Of a DNA stretch of 64,000 nucleotides, positions 1 through 11,119 are shown in pieces; within the stretch, counting starts at the first letter, position 1, and the number at the start of each line of letters is the position of its first letter. The DNA lies in the NCBI GenBank assembly GCA_001599715.1, contig BCHU01000003.1:372001-436000 (forward strand). The letters are read 5' to 3'. The notes below the pieces were generated by a model. The model saw nothing but the letters and a program-made list of their open reading frames with translations. It was not told the DNA's origin and did not search any database. Both the position numbers and the translations under genes were made by a program. The stretch comes from Phaeotremella fagi. Its lineage: Eukaryota > Basidiomycota > Tremellomycetes > Tremellales > Phaeotremellaceae.

Positions 1-966
1 ACTGTTCTATTAAATCTACCATAATAATGATGTATATTTTCAGCCCCAAGTATGACAGGACAATCCCAACCATCTTTAATACTGTATGCCTCGTCGTGGT
101 ATATCATCTTGACAGGTGTCTTGCTTTGTTTGAAGATAACAGGTTCAGGAAGTGGTTTTTGGTAAAAGATTGCTTTGTTGTGATAATGTCTTCTGTTGAT
201 ACAGCCGGAGATGACGTTTGAATATTTTACCAAATTAGCAAACGCCTCAAGCACTCTGTCTTGTGTATCTGTGATTACCTTTGTTCCCCCGTAACCAAAA
301 GGATAATTCCAACTTGACCCACTCAAGTCCATTTCAATAACTTTTTTTTGTACCAGTTGCCAGTTAGAATCTAGTGTAACTGTCTGGAGACTTGGGAATA
401 AATTCTCTTCCTCCGCGATGCCTTGTAGATCTTGTAAACCATTTTCCCATAAGCCATACTCCTCTTTGACTTGATCATAGGTTCTCTGGTATATTGTTTC
501 CTTGTCAAGCCCACGTTTCTTAAAAGGATGGATGCTTTGCTTTCTGACCCAGTAAAGGTGCTCCATATTGCTCAAAAGTGAGTATTTTGTTCTTGAGCGG
601 CGATTGGAGATACCTTCTTCTGAAAGATGGACACCGATACCTGAGATTAAACTGTTGAAATCGTTGGCGTACATTTTCTTCCTGTACAAAAGTGAGAATG
701 AGCAATCGTTGAGGACCTAAGGCAAATAGTTAAAATAAGAATGATTTTCAATTGAAATTGTAAGTAACTCTCACACTTACCGAGCTGACTGACATCAGTG
801 GAGGAAGTTGATCTTGGGCGTAATGAGACCAGTCTGATTTATTGATTGGTAAATCATTTTCATAGTGTAAATAACTGGTTATAATTGTCCAAATCTCTCT
901 TGGAAGTGGTGGATTACCATATGGAGTGGTTTGGGGATGACTATAGTATCTTGTGATTTCTGACAT
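1..966 (-). CDS. F-box-like lineage-specific protein, copy A (3' end beyond window)
   Basis: Exons 966-781 and 716-1 (intron 780-717, GTAAGT...TTAG). The frame is open to the left edge, so about 300 residues are visible and the C-terminus is missing. The N-terminus carries a short leader and an F-box-like stretch (PPLPREIWTIITSYL ... LMSVSSVS, residues about 18-62) with the intron right after it. Exon 2 continues with FNSLISGIGVHL, SLLSNMEHLYWVRK and MIYHDE, all shared with copy B (1996-3297). I do not recognise the family beyond the F-box-like start; if that is real, the protein would be an SCF substrate adaptor, which is inference. The tandem arrangement with copy B points to local duplication. 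No stop or frameshift is seen in the visible part. Confidence 0.75.
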
Positions 967-1054
967 ACTGAAGAGTGACTGTAATTCTGGGTGGTTGTTT
1001 GAAAGAGGAAAGCTAGGAAATGGAATTTTCTACAAGTCAGTAGAAGAGTTCTTC

Positions 1055-1145
1055 TTTGGAAGACTGTTCAATCACTACTCACGGTGTTCATTGACAAAGG
1101 ATTGAAACAGGATAAGGAAGCCTCGGAGGGAATGTTGAAGAGAAA
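1055..1145. repeat. Upstream repeat shared by copies A and B
   Basis: About 90 bp upstream of copy A (TTGGAAGACTGT ... ATTGACAAAGG ... GTTGAAGAG) is clearly similar to 3403-3494 upstream of copy B. The duplicated unit therefore included 5' flanking DNA as well as the coding sequence. The copies have diverged more than the exon 1 sequences. Confidence 0.65.
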
Positions 1146-1599
1146 AGACTTGTGAGAGCTATCATGTACAAGGCAAGGGATCCGTTCATTTACAGAATGG
1201 CTGTCTTGGAAGGCTAGAAGCTGGCATGTACAGTACTGTAGATTACAGAGATTTCTGGGGATTTCATGTTTTCGATCCTTCTTGTCATCCGTTTTAGTCA
1301 TCTTCATCTGTCAATTGTCGTGTTCATGGATCTCGTACGTGCAGCATGACACATTGTATAGCCTTGTATGCTGCATAGTCCTACTAAAGTGCAGTAACGA
1401 TCACTGTCACTCTATTTTTACACGTACTACCAGAATGATATGTGGTGTCAAGCTTTGCTTCCATTTGGGGTGGAAGGGTTTGAAACTCTTCAAAATGAAA
1501 ATGAAAATACTCAACATCAAGATGTTGAGGAATTCGAATTGTATGTGTGGAAGCTTCAGTGTGGGCGAAGAGAACGTTGTACCTCGGGTTAGTCATTTC

Positions 1600-1734
1600 A
1601 CTCAGTGTGAAACACAGTTGATGGACGAATTGAAAACGACCGATTACGAATTCGAGGCTGTAGAGTATAAAGCAAAAACGATTGGGGAGTTTGTGGCATA
1701 CTATAGATCCGAAAGAAACTGTGACGAAGGTTGA
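1600..1734 (+). pseudogene. Possible relic of the small-protein family at 4649 and 6253
   Basis: The end of an open frame (about 1282-1734, + strand) reads DELKTTDYEFEAVEYKAKTI then GEFVAYYRSE before the stop. It resembles the C-terminal part of the two tandem genes downstream: YGDRVRRKVEEGRKFGEF in one, KVKEGKEFGGKLSEAAS in the other. I see no convincing 5' exon with the MSD start those genes have, so I treat it as a decayed third copy. The similarity is short and was judged by eye. Confidence 0.3.
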
Positions 1735-1995
1735 TGAAATGCTCTGGAGTATCGGGCATGTACTTCACTGAATAGGTGAATATGCAGTTCTGTAGGACAT
1801 GGATATCATCTAGTCTGAGAAACTACTGTCGTCAAGGCTGAATGTATCTCAAGTATTTACACTAAAACTCAATCGCTTCAGATCTATCTTCAGACCGATG
1901 TTAATCAACCTTGATACAGTAGTTTCGTGATCTAATCATCTAGTTAAAATCCTTTTCTCCAACCAATGCCTCTTTACCCAGCAGTCTATGAGACC

Positions 1996-3297
1996 CTAAC
2001 AGACAGCATCAAGATTACACGCAGGACAGACATTTGAATCCGATCGGGATTTGAACTCGATCTTGACCTTTGAGAGACAGTATACAGGATCGATCTCTGA
2101 AATGAGTTGATCCTTTATTTGCTGAAGCCAATCTTTTTCATTTGTCCAAAATTCCTGGAGACTGGTTTGGTCGTAGGCACTGTAAAAGATTACTGAAGTT
2201 TGCGACGCCATTGACTCGTAGAAAGAGCTGACATCTACATCATCTAGATTTGATTCTTTTACCAAAGCATCCAACTGTTTAGGTAAAGTTTTGATACCGT
2301 TTTCAAGAGAGTCAATGAAACTTGCTACGTCAGGTGAATATAGACCTTGTTTGTCGTCGATTATATGTATGTTTTCTGTCCCAACTGTGATTGGACATGC
2401 GATTCGTCCTATACCAACTAAATCATCATGGTAAATCATCGTGACAGGAATCTTGTTCTGATTAGACACAAACACTTCATTATGTCTGCTTTCTGCTGAG
2501 TACATGTGTTTCGATATTCGTCTTCTATTAATACAGATGGAGTTTACATTTGAATATTTCACCAATTTTCTAGACGCCTCTATGACCTTTTGTTGGATGT
2601 CTGTGATGGCGCGGCTTCCTTGACGATCCAAAGGAACAGGGGCTATGAGTCGAACGACATGCTGCATGGTGTGTACATGTTCATAGTTTGAATCTATTGT
2701 TATCGTCCCGAGACTTGGGAACAAATTTTGACCCTCGGTAATATCATCTAATTCTTCTAAGCCCTTGGTCAACAACCTGTGATCCTCAATAACTTCCAGT
2801 GCGCCTTTCATCGCATTTAGACCGTGATAATGATATAAGTTCTTCTCCCGTGAAAGAGACGTGTTTCGCTTTCTCACCCAGTGTAGATGTTCCATACGAC
2901 TCAAAAGTGAATATTTTGTTCTTGAGCGACGATTGAGGAGGCTGCATTCTTTTGAAAGATGGACACCAATACCTGAGATTAAACTGTTGAAATTGTTGGA
3001 ATACATTTTCTTCTGGTACAACAGCGGGACAGAGCTTTCGTTGAGGACCTAAGTAGATAGTTCAAACAAAAACATGTGGATTAGCATCATAAGAGAGGTT
3101 TTACTTACTGAACTGACTGACATCAATAGAAGGAGTTGATCTTGGGCGTAGTGAGACCAGTCTGATTTATTGATTGGTAATTCGTTTTTGTTATATAAAT
3201 GACTGGCTATCATTGTCCAAATCTCTATTGGAAGTGGTGGATAGCCGTAAGCGGTAGTCTGACTTTGGTGGTACGTGTACGTCTTTATTTCTGACAT
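1996..3297 (-). CDS. F-box-like lineage-specific protein, copy B
   Basis: Exons 3297-3109 and 3048-1996 (intron 3108-3049, 60 nt, GTAAGT...CTTAG, phase 0); 413 residues. The start ATG begins MSEIKTYTYHQSQTT, matching MSEITRYYSHPQTT of copy A. An F-box-like segment (PLPIEIWTMIASHL then LLLLMSVSSVS) fills residues about 20-63. The body has FNSLISGIGVHL, SLLSRMEHLHWVRK, MIYHDDLVGIGR and, near the end, TSVIFYSAYDQTSLQEFW. It ends in a cysteine pair, VCPACNLDAVC. The same blocks occur in copies C (47171) and D (49020), so this is a complete family member. Function unknown; the F-box would suggest a ubiquitin-ligase adaptor. The CxxC tail could bind zinc, but no further ligands are obvious. Confidence 0.8.
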
Positions 3298-4648
3298 ACT
3301 ATATTCGCGGGAGGATATTCAATAGAGAGAGAGAGAGAGAGAGAGGGAAGAAGAAGAAGAAACGATGGAAGCTATCAACTACTAAAAGAAAATGTTTTCC
3401 TATTGGAAGACTGTCCAGTCGCTGTTTCCGGTAATCATTGACAAAGGTTTGAAATACGATAAATCAGCCACAAAGGATACGTTGAGGAGAGGATACAGTA
3501 TACAGTATGTACAGTATGTGAAGGTGCCCACGGACTGTACAGCCTCATTCAGATACCTTATATCGGTAGAGTCTGGAGAGCGAGATAAGATGAAGTGGAA
3601 TAATGTAGATGATCTGTCTCTGAAAAGAGTTTTTCTGTGCCAGGACATTTTAGGTGTACTGGTACAGTATGCCGTGAATGTGACTCTACTTGATAGCTAG
3701 TATCATGAGAGGTCGGGACCATAGAAGATTATTACTTAAGCATATCGTGGAGAGCCTTCATTGAGCCGTTGTCCTAAATCTGTAGCTGTTATCTGGAGCG
3801 TGACATTCAGAACAAGAAGTCGTTTTGTATGAATTATGATTTCCGTATTTCGTTGGAATTGCGTGACTGTCGTTTGCATTGTCTATTTCTTGGTGTCACG
3901 ATTGATTTGAAGCGTCCCAAGATGGCTCAATTGGCAGAACGAGTATTCACGAGGGGGAGAGTACGAGTGATATTGTACAGTTCTCTTCTTGCAAGCTTCA
4001 ACAAGAAATTCCAGACAGCCACAAGATGCACCAGCAATATTGTGAGGTTGGCAAGCTGTTTTATACACACCGCAGGGTTACAAGTACACCAAACATCACT
4101 TGTCTGCCAAACGGTTGATCGCTAAGTCAGCTATGGAATAGCCAATCTTTGTAGAAACTGATAACAGTGTCATTAGATAGTAAGCTGGTTGTCCTCAAAC
4201 CCCTCCTAGGCTGAAGAGACTCTCAACTCTCATCGGTCCTCGTTATTCAGCCTCACCTGATCAATCCTCAATCTCCCTCCTTGTCTATCACCTCTGGCCA
4301 CCTCGTCGTCACTGCAGCTGGAGCTGCAACAGCTCCACCCCAACAAAGGATTACGAGTATCGGGCGATGTCGCAAAACCTGGAAGACAATCGATCCTTTA
4401 TGCAAACAGCTATGATATCATAGACAATGCATGAGATCCTTTCAACTACTGAATGGCCCTCCTAGAAGGCTACATACTGACATATAAATTGCAGGAAATT
4501 TGGGGATTTTGTCTTTTCTTTTTCTTTTTCTTTCTTTATATCCATCTTTGTTTTCTTTCAAGGAACAAGTACTCAAGATAGTTATTCAATTTCATTCAAA
4601 GAAAGCTTAACTTACACCCATCACAAATCAAACACAACTTCGACAAGC
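3298..4648. other. Gene-poor stretch with microsatellite and CT-rich tract
   Basis: No supported gene. It holds an (AG)n then (AAG)n microsatellite at 3324-3362, the duplicated upstream block 3403-3494, and several TACAGTA motifs at about 3493-3521 and 3662. A pyrimidine-rich tract at about 4514-4555 lies shortly before the ATG at 4649 and probably belongs to that gene's promoter. About 4285-4420 has a coding-like open frame (begins SGHLVVTAAGA) with no start or splice sites that I can support. Confidence 0.5.
3324..3362. repeat. (AG)n/(AAG)n microsatellite
   Basis: A run of AG dinucleotides (about 3324-3346) passes directly into AAG trinucleotides (about 3348-3361), 27 bp upstream of the start of copy B. 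It is likely length-variable. No function is implied. Confidence 0.9.
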
Positions 4649-5230
4649 ATGTCAGACACTGTTGAAAAGAAGCCAGTGTACGATGAGACTTGGTTTTCCA
4701 AAACATCCGTAACAAAACCCTGTGCAAGGTATGTAAGGTTATCGGATTAATGGGTCTTACTGTACCCTAAACCTTTTGTAGAATTTTTGCTGACATAAAC
4801 CCCATTTAGTAATGGTTCGATTAGTTTCTTTCGGAATGCCAACGGTCTCCGACTCGAGCTTACGCAATCACCAAGCGAAGATGGCAAACGAACAAATACA
4901 GCTCAGATCACCGACAATAGAGGTCAAGCCAAGAAGCAGTTCAAACCTTTCATTTGGGAGACTGCTGCCAATCAAAATAGTAGCATGTGGTCTTCCAAAG
5001 TTGATGAGTGTGTTGAGTTCTGGAACAATGGGTTAGATGATATGATGGAGAAGATGGAATTTGTTGAGGAGATGGGGAATGAAAAGGGCTATAAGAGTGA
5101 TCTTTACAACCAGGTTGAGGATAAGGTCAAAGAGGGTAAGGAGTTCGGTGGAAAGCTCAGCGAGGCGGCGTCTTACATGGAAGGCGTTCACAATCTTGTT
5201 CTCAGCCGCCAGAGTAAAACCACTGAATAA
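4649..5230 (+). CDS. Small unknown protein, tandem paralogue 1
   Basis: Exons 4649-4728 and 4810-5230 (intron 4729-4809, GTATGT...TTTAG); 166 residues, starting MSDTVEKKPVYDETWF. The middle has FKPFIWETAANQ. The C-terminal half is charged and probably helical (MMEKMEFVEEMGNEKGYK, then KVKEGKEFGGKLSEAAS). There is no signal peptide or membrane segment. The next gene (6253-6860) has the same two-exon layout, an MSD start, a matching SWETWEP and a matching KVEEGRKFGEF, so the two are tandem paralogues. I do not recognise the family. A pyrimidine tract about 100 bp upstream is also seen before the second gene, which suggests the promoter was duplicated too. Confidence 0.7.
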
Positions 5231-6252
5231 AGTCAGAGGTATCTCTTGGTGTCGGAGGTGAAAGTCATGGGTATGTACGATATATATGAAGGAGTATGTA
5301 TGAAAGGTAGTAGCTGATAGTTTGATGTATTGAAACGTATGTGTTGAAACCGACAAGTCTAGTGTTCATCCCAAACACTTGCAGCATATTTATCCCACTA
5401 AAGTGACTCTACCCAACAAACAACCAAATGTTTCAGGTTTCATAGCATGTATGGACCCAAAGGAGCGCCTAGAAACAATCAATTCTTGCTTACTTTCTCT
5501 TTCAGTGTAAAAAAAAAAACAATCCTGCGAGAGCTGGATAATTCCAAAGCTAGACACCCTCGGCAAGCAGATATCTTAGAAAAGAACACCTTTCCATTGA
5601 AATTGAACATTAATGCAAAAGATAACTTTTGGTCAACAATCGGTAAGCCACTTTTAGACAGTGTTATAATTCACATCTCGACTCATGATATTTCTTCGTC
5701 CAAAGAAAGTCAATCATGCTTATGAAATAACAGGTTTCCCATTTATCGATCGATTGTGGCAAAATTTGATCTTGAATGTGAGGATGTCCTTTCATCAAGA
5801 ACAGAGGTCTTCTTATGACGATTATGCAGTTGGAAGACTTTTGACATTTATTATTTACTGCATCTTCCTAAATTTCCTCAAATTAGAACCCGTACTGACT
5901 ACTCACATCCATAATTTCCCGCTAATCAGGGCGCAAAGAAACTAATTTAGCATTGCATGTGCTGGAAATGTTGCCGTCTCATTCTCTTTTTAGTAGTCTA
6001 TGTACGAGTACACTGTTATCAGCACTTGATGTGGCACCGCTTTGATCCATTCATGCTGATCCATTCATGCAGATAAATGAAGTCATCCGCCACAAGTCTT
6101 TCCTTTGAGTGAGTCAGGGGCTCCTGGAAGACATCGAAAAATGAGGACGACTTATTAAGCTATTCCCTGTTCTCTTTCTTTCTTCTTTCTTTTCTCACTT
6201 CAGCTTATATCAAGAAACCTTAGCTTAAGTTTTTGCTTCAGTTGCGGAAGAA
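5231..6252. other. Intergenic stretch between the tandem small genes
   Basis: Two short open frames (5447-5725 and 5685-5945) have no homology that I recognise, no supported splicing and poor codon character, so I do not call them. A direct repeat of TGATCCATTCATGC is visible at about 6041-6070. A CT-rich tract at about 6169-6197 precedes the gene at 6253. Confidence 0.5.
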
Positions 6253-6860
6253 ATGTCAGATCAATCACAGCACAGATGGATTATTCAGAAAACCATTGAC
6301 CACCGGTGAGTGCATTTTCCTGTCATCAGAAGTTGAACTTCCAGGATACCCACTGATTGATTGATTTTAGAGGCTTTGAAACAAATACCCATCACTTAGG
6401 CAACACTGATCGAATACTCCAACTCTCTGCGTTGCGATTTCCGAGATTCTCATTATCCGGCACCTTGAGATACGAGATCCGCGTCACCAAACCTAACGTA
6501 GATTATACTAAAAGGGGATCCCCTTTCCCTGTCCTGTCCTGGGAGACCTGGGAGCCCTTGGAGACGGATTCCAATCAAGGAGGTGATGCTTCTCAATGGG
6601 AGAAGAAGCTTGAAGAGTATGCTCAAATGTGCACGGAAAAATTCGACAATACCATTACAGCTCTAAAGAACATGGAGTGGGAGATGGGTAGTAGTGGATA
6701 TTACGGAGATAGGGTTAGAAGAAAAGTTGAGGAAGGTAGAAAGTTCGGGGAATTCATTAATAGTCACCCGGCTGAAATCAGTGAACTCCAAGGCAAGTGG
6801 TTCAAAGAATACCAGAATGGGAAATCCAATTATCTCGAAACTTACTACGTAGGAAAATGA
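6253..6860 (+). CDS. Small unknown protein, tandem paralogue 2
   Basis: Exons 6253-6305 and 6371-6860 (intron 6306-6370, GTGAGT...TTTTAG); 180 residues, starting MSDQSQHRWIIQKT. It shares with 4649-5230 the exon layout, a central WET motif (LSWETWEPLE) and a helical C-terminal part (QWEKKLEEYAQMCTEKFD, then KVEEGRKFGEF). Overall identity looks low, so the duplication is old or the genes evolve fast. No recognised domain. It may be cytosolic, since no targeting signal is visible. Function unknown. Confidence 0.7.
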
Positions 6861-7362
6861 GCAAGGAGACAATGTAAGATGGAATGGTTAGGTTTGAATC
6901 AGTATCTTCTTGTAAAATGATAGTTTTGATGTACGCAGTGGATGTTATTGATGGTAAGGCAGGTTGCTGCCACTTCGCCACCCACCGCCTCGACGGGATC
7001 AAACCGGTTATAGAAAGACGATCATAGCGAATACACCATCAGCATCTATCTCATCTTCACCTCTCACATCCACTCTATCCTCTGGTCATATATATGATAT
7101 TATCTATATCCAATCTCTTGAAGAGAAGGGTAACAGTATCATCCAAACCCCTACTACTAGTATCAAAGCAGAGGTATATATCCACAGCTGTTCATAAAGT
7201 AAGTCCAAATTTCCTCGCATTCAACTGATCGCACAGTTCCGCCCGTCCCCTTCAACCCACGTACCAACTTATCCCCGTCGTCCATTCCATCGACCTCTCT
7301 GTCTCTGTTCACACACCCCAACAACTGATTCTCCAGAACCTACTTTCGGTGGATCCATCAAC
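6861..7362. other. Intergenic; promoter of the aminopeptidase gene
   Basis: No supported gene. The last 150 bp are C/T-rich, as expected for a 5' leader in this genome. Confidence 0.5.
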
Positions 7363-10300
7363 ATGTCTTCAGAGAAGAATCCCAGCGAGTATAGATTACC
7401 AACTGATGTCTATCCTAGAGTAAGTCACCAATCGTTACCCTGACTGATCGCTCGATTAGCACTATGATTTAGTCTTCAAGACTGATCTCATCAACTCCAC
7501 ATTCTCAGGAGAAGGTCACATTACCTTAGACATTCTCAACGATACCTCCAAAATCGTGTTCAACGTCCACAACCCGATCAAAATCACCAATCTAGCTATT
7601 CAAGTTTCAGATCTCAAATCTACTTCATCATTAGTTCTTCCACTTTCAACACTCAAAGTTGACGAGGAACAGGAACGCGGTATTGTGGATCTTAAATCTG
7701 TTCCAGGCGGTTTACTCAAACAAGGTACTAAAGGTGTCAAATTGTTTTTGAGATGGGAAGGTGAATTGAATGGTAGCATGTTGGGTTATTATAAGAGTCA
7801 AGGTGATCCTGATGATTCGGGCAAAAAGCCTGTGTAAGTGGATTTAACGAGGTTTTATGGGATGAAACCTGATTGTCGTAGTTACGCTTTGACCCAATTT
7901 GAGCCTACTGCTGCAAGAAAGACTTTCCCGTAAGTTGCGGTGTTGATTCAAGTTTGACATACCTGACCTACACTGCACAGATGCTGGGATGAACCACTTC
8001 TTAAATCAACTTTCTCAATCTCCATGATCGCAAGAGAAGGTAACACCGTACTCAGTAACATGCCAGCTATCAACTCCAAACCTTGGAAGGCTCCTTCCTC
8101 AATCTCACCCGATTCAGTCACCTCCGATACTTATGAACTTGGTTCTCTTCTCGGACAAACGTACATCAGTGGAAAGACCGAAGGAAAGATCGAAGGAAAA
8201 ACAGAGGGAAAGACCGAGGGTAAAACTGAAGGTAAAACCGAAGGCAAGACTGAAGCCTCTGATCTCGCTTCATCATGGAACATCACCAAATTCGAAACCT
8301 CCCCCTTGATGTCAACTTACCTTGTCGCTTTCGCGTCTGGTGAATTCGCTTCTTTGACTTCCGAACACAAATCTGCACTTACCGGTAAAACGGTCCCACT
8401 TCGTATCTTCTCGACTCCAGATGTCATCAAACAAGCTCAATTCGGTTTGGACATCAAGAAATGGGCTTTACCTATTTACGAAGAAGTTTTCGATATTCCG
8501 TACGCTCTACCTAAACTTGATACACTTGTTGCTCATGATTTCGATGCTGGGGCAATGGAGAATTGGGGTTTGATCACGGGTAGAACTACGGCTTATTTGT
8601 TTGATCCTGAGAAAAGTTCTTTGGCAGCTAAGAAACGTGTTGCTACGGTTCAATGTCACGAATTGGCTCATATGTGGTTCGGTGATATCGTTACAATGAA
8701 ATGGTGGGATAATCTTTGGTTGAACGAGGTAGGTCAACAGTGGAAACCAGGTTACTAATGATCAGGCTTTCGCTACACTCATGGGAGAACTTGTTATTCC
8801 CGATCGAATCTGGCCTGAATGGAAAGTCAGAGCTGAATTCCTCAACACCCATTTGTCGTCAGCTTTAGCACTTGATTCTCAAAGATCCTCTCATCCAATC
8901 GAAGTCGATTGTCCAGACGCCAACCAAATCAACCAAATCTTCGATAGTATCAGTTATTCAAAAGGTGCATCAGTCCTACGAATGTTATCCGGTGTGGTTG
9001 GTGAAGAGAAATTCTTAAAAGGTGTTTCGATTTATCTCAAAAAGCATGTTTATGGAAATGCCGAAACAAAAGATTTGTGGGATGGAATTTCAGAAGCTTC
9101 AGGATTGGATGTTGCCAAGATTATGGCTAATTGGACTTTGAAGATTGGTTTCCCTGTTTTAACTGTTGAAGAATTGGATGGTGGGAAAATCAAAGTTACT
9201 CAAAATCGATTCTTGTCGACTGGTGATGTCAAACCTGAAGAGGACGAAACTCTTTGGTGGGTTCCTCTTGAAGTTAAAACCTTGAAAGGTGGAAAACCTT
9301 CTGTCGATCACAAGGCAATCCTTTCGGAACGATCAACCACCTACGATTTAGGTGGTGCTGATTCATTCAAACTCAACGCTGAGACTGTTGGTGTTTATCG
9401 AGTAGCTTATAGTCCAGAGAGACTCGCTAAACTCGGTGAAGAAGCCTCAACATTCACTGTTGAAGATCGTGTCGGATTAGTTTCTGACGCCACCACACTC
9501 GCTAGAGCCGGTTACGCCAAGACATCAGGATCATTGAACTTGGTTTATGAACTTGGTAAAACCGAAACCGAGTTCTTACCTTGGTCACAAATCGGTGGTG
9601 CTTTAGGTAAACTATCAGCTACATGGTGGGAAGGACCTGAAGCCACGAGAAAAGCTATCGATCAACTTCAAATTGATCTGTTCAAGCCAGTAGTCAAGAA
9701 ACTCGGTTACGAACATGGTGAAAACGACGCACCTGACGTCAAAGAATTACGTGAATTAGCTGTTTCGACCGCAGCTGCATCTGAAGATCCAGAGGTGTTG
9801 GCCGAATTGAAACGTAGATTCCAACCATATCTCGAAAACGACGATGACAGCTTGATCCCACCTGATTTACAACGTTCAATCTTTGTTAACGCCGTTCGAC
9901 ACGGTGGTCAACAAGAATACGAGAAAATGTTGAAAGTTTACAACAAATCTCCTAACCCTTCTACCAAGGTTGATACGATGTATGCACTCTGTTCGACTAG
10001 GGATTCGGGACTTTTGGATAAGACTTTTGCGATGATTTCGGATGGTAGTGTTAAAGATCAAGATGTTTATATCTTTGCTGTAGGTTTTGAAGATGATTTG
10101 GAATGTTTGATGGTTGTGCTGATTGGGAATTTGTCTATTAGTTCGGGTTGGCTGCTAATATCAAAGCTAGGAAGAGAATGGCTCAATATTTCATGGATCA
10201 ATATGATGTTGTGAGTGATTTGATGGTTTCAGGGAAGATTGATATTTATTGTTGGGATAGTTGGTTAAACGTTTTGGTGATGGTTTCGGTATCAATTATT

Positions 10301-10642
10301 GTAAGTTGCGAAGAGAGTCACTACTATCGTACTAACATCACGCAGTGATCAAGGGATCTTTCACTAGATTGACCAGTTACGAGGACTTGGAGATGGTCAA
10401 GGCGTTCTTCAAAGACAAAGGTGGGTTCTAGCTGGGAGTTTTGAGCCTGATTAACTCCCCAAATAGATATTCGTAAATTCAAATTAGCAGTTTCTCAGAC
10501 CTACGATACGATTCAAGCAGCAGCTGATTGGTTGAAACGTGATGAAAAGGATGTTGAGGAGGTGAGTATGAGGGATGGTATGAACTGTGATCGATGACTG
10601 ATAAATTATACTTAGTGGTTGAAAGAGAAGAAATACTTGTAA
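7363..10642 (+). CDS. M1 family zinc aminopeptidase (AAP1/APE2/puromycin-sensitive type)
   Basis: Ten exons: 7363-7419, 7460-7833, 7882-7929, 7981-8728, 8766-10079, 10142-10210, 10261-10300, 10346-10420, 10467-10561, 10616-10642; 948 residues. Family landmarks appear in order: HYDLVFKTDL, TQFEPTAARKTFPCWDEP, GAMENWG (substrate N-terminus binding) and HELAH plus a downstream Glu in LWLNE (zinc ligands, HEXXH-x18-E). The Glu codon is the last before an intron. The C-terminus matches the ERAP1-like domain (NYLIKGSFTRLTSYEDLE, then EEWLKEKKYL). It removes N-terminal residues from peptides, probably in the cytosol, since no signal peptide is seen. Oddity: a repetitive KTEG insertion at about residues 219-246. 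Introns are as short as 37 nt (8729-8765). Confidence 0.95.
8174..8257 (+). repeat. 12-bp tandem repeat coding (KTEG)n inside the aminopeptidase
   Basis: Seven consecutive 12-nt units encode six KTEG/KIEG tetrapeptides and a final KTEA. The units differ at third codon positions (AAG/AAA, ACC/ACT/ACA, GGA/GGT/GGC), so the array is not freshly expanded and the peptide is probably maintained. It lies in the N-terminal beta domain, before the catalytic domain, at a probable surface loop. Confidence 0.9.
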
Positions 10643-11119
10643 GCAGAGAATACATGATACTAAAGGGAAGAATGAATGAGGGATGTTTACGTATGATATG
10701 TTATTTGTTTCATGTTGACTGTCCTTTTGGGGTCACGGCAGGACGCAGCAACGCAGCAGAGCAGCAGCACGGATCAATTCGGTGACGAGTAGTGAAATGC
10801 GTAAGAGATGAAATGAAAGGAATACGTATCATCGCAACACCACACCACCCACACACCACACACCCCAAAATTAATTGAGTGAAAATTGGTATAAACATCC
10901 TTCGATACACACAACGCAACGCTCTTACCGCACGTTTAAGTAGAGACACAAACAGCAGCAATACTCACAACATTACATCCAAAAGTGGTGTCTAAAAGGC
11001 GTTTTCTGAAAGCTAAACTTCTATTTTCAACACCATTCATCGTATATAACAACAGTATAATGATCATCTATTAATTCTCGTCTCTCGTCTTCGACAACCT
11101 CAGTTATAGTATACAAATC
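10643..11119. other. Intergenic, CA-rich
   Basis: No supported gene. There is an imperfect (CA)n-like stretch at about 10829-10863. The end serves as promoter and leader of the gene at 11120. Confidence 0.5.

Noticed and set aside
1282..1599. 5' part of the open frame 1282-1734 as a gene
   Set aside because: No recognisable content, no supported exon structure, and hydrophobic out-of-frame character; only its last third resembles a neighbouring family.
4285..4420. Coding-like stretch SGHLVVTAAGA...
   Set aside because: Short, no start codon, no splice sites that extend it, and no family that I can name.
5447..5945. Two overlapping open frames between the small tandem genes
   Set aside because: A/T-driven frames without homology, codon bias or splice support.
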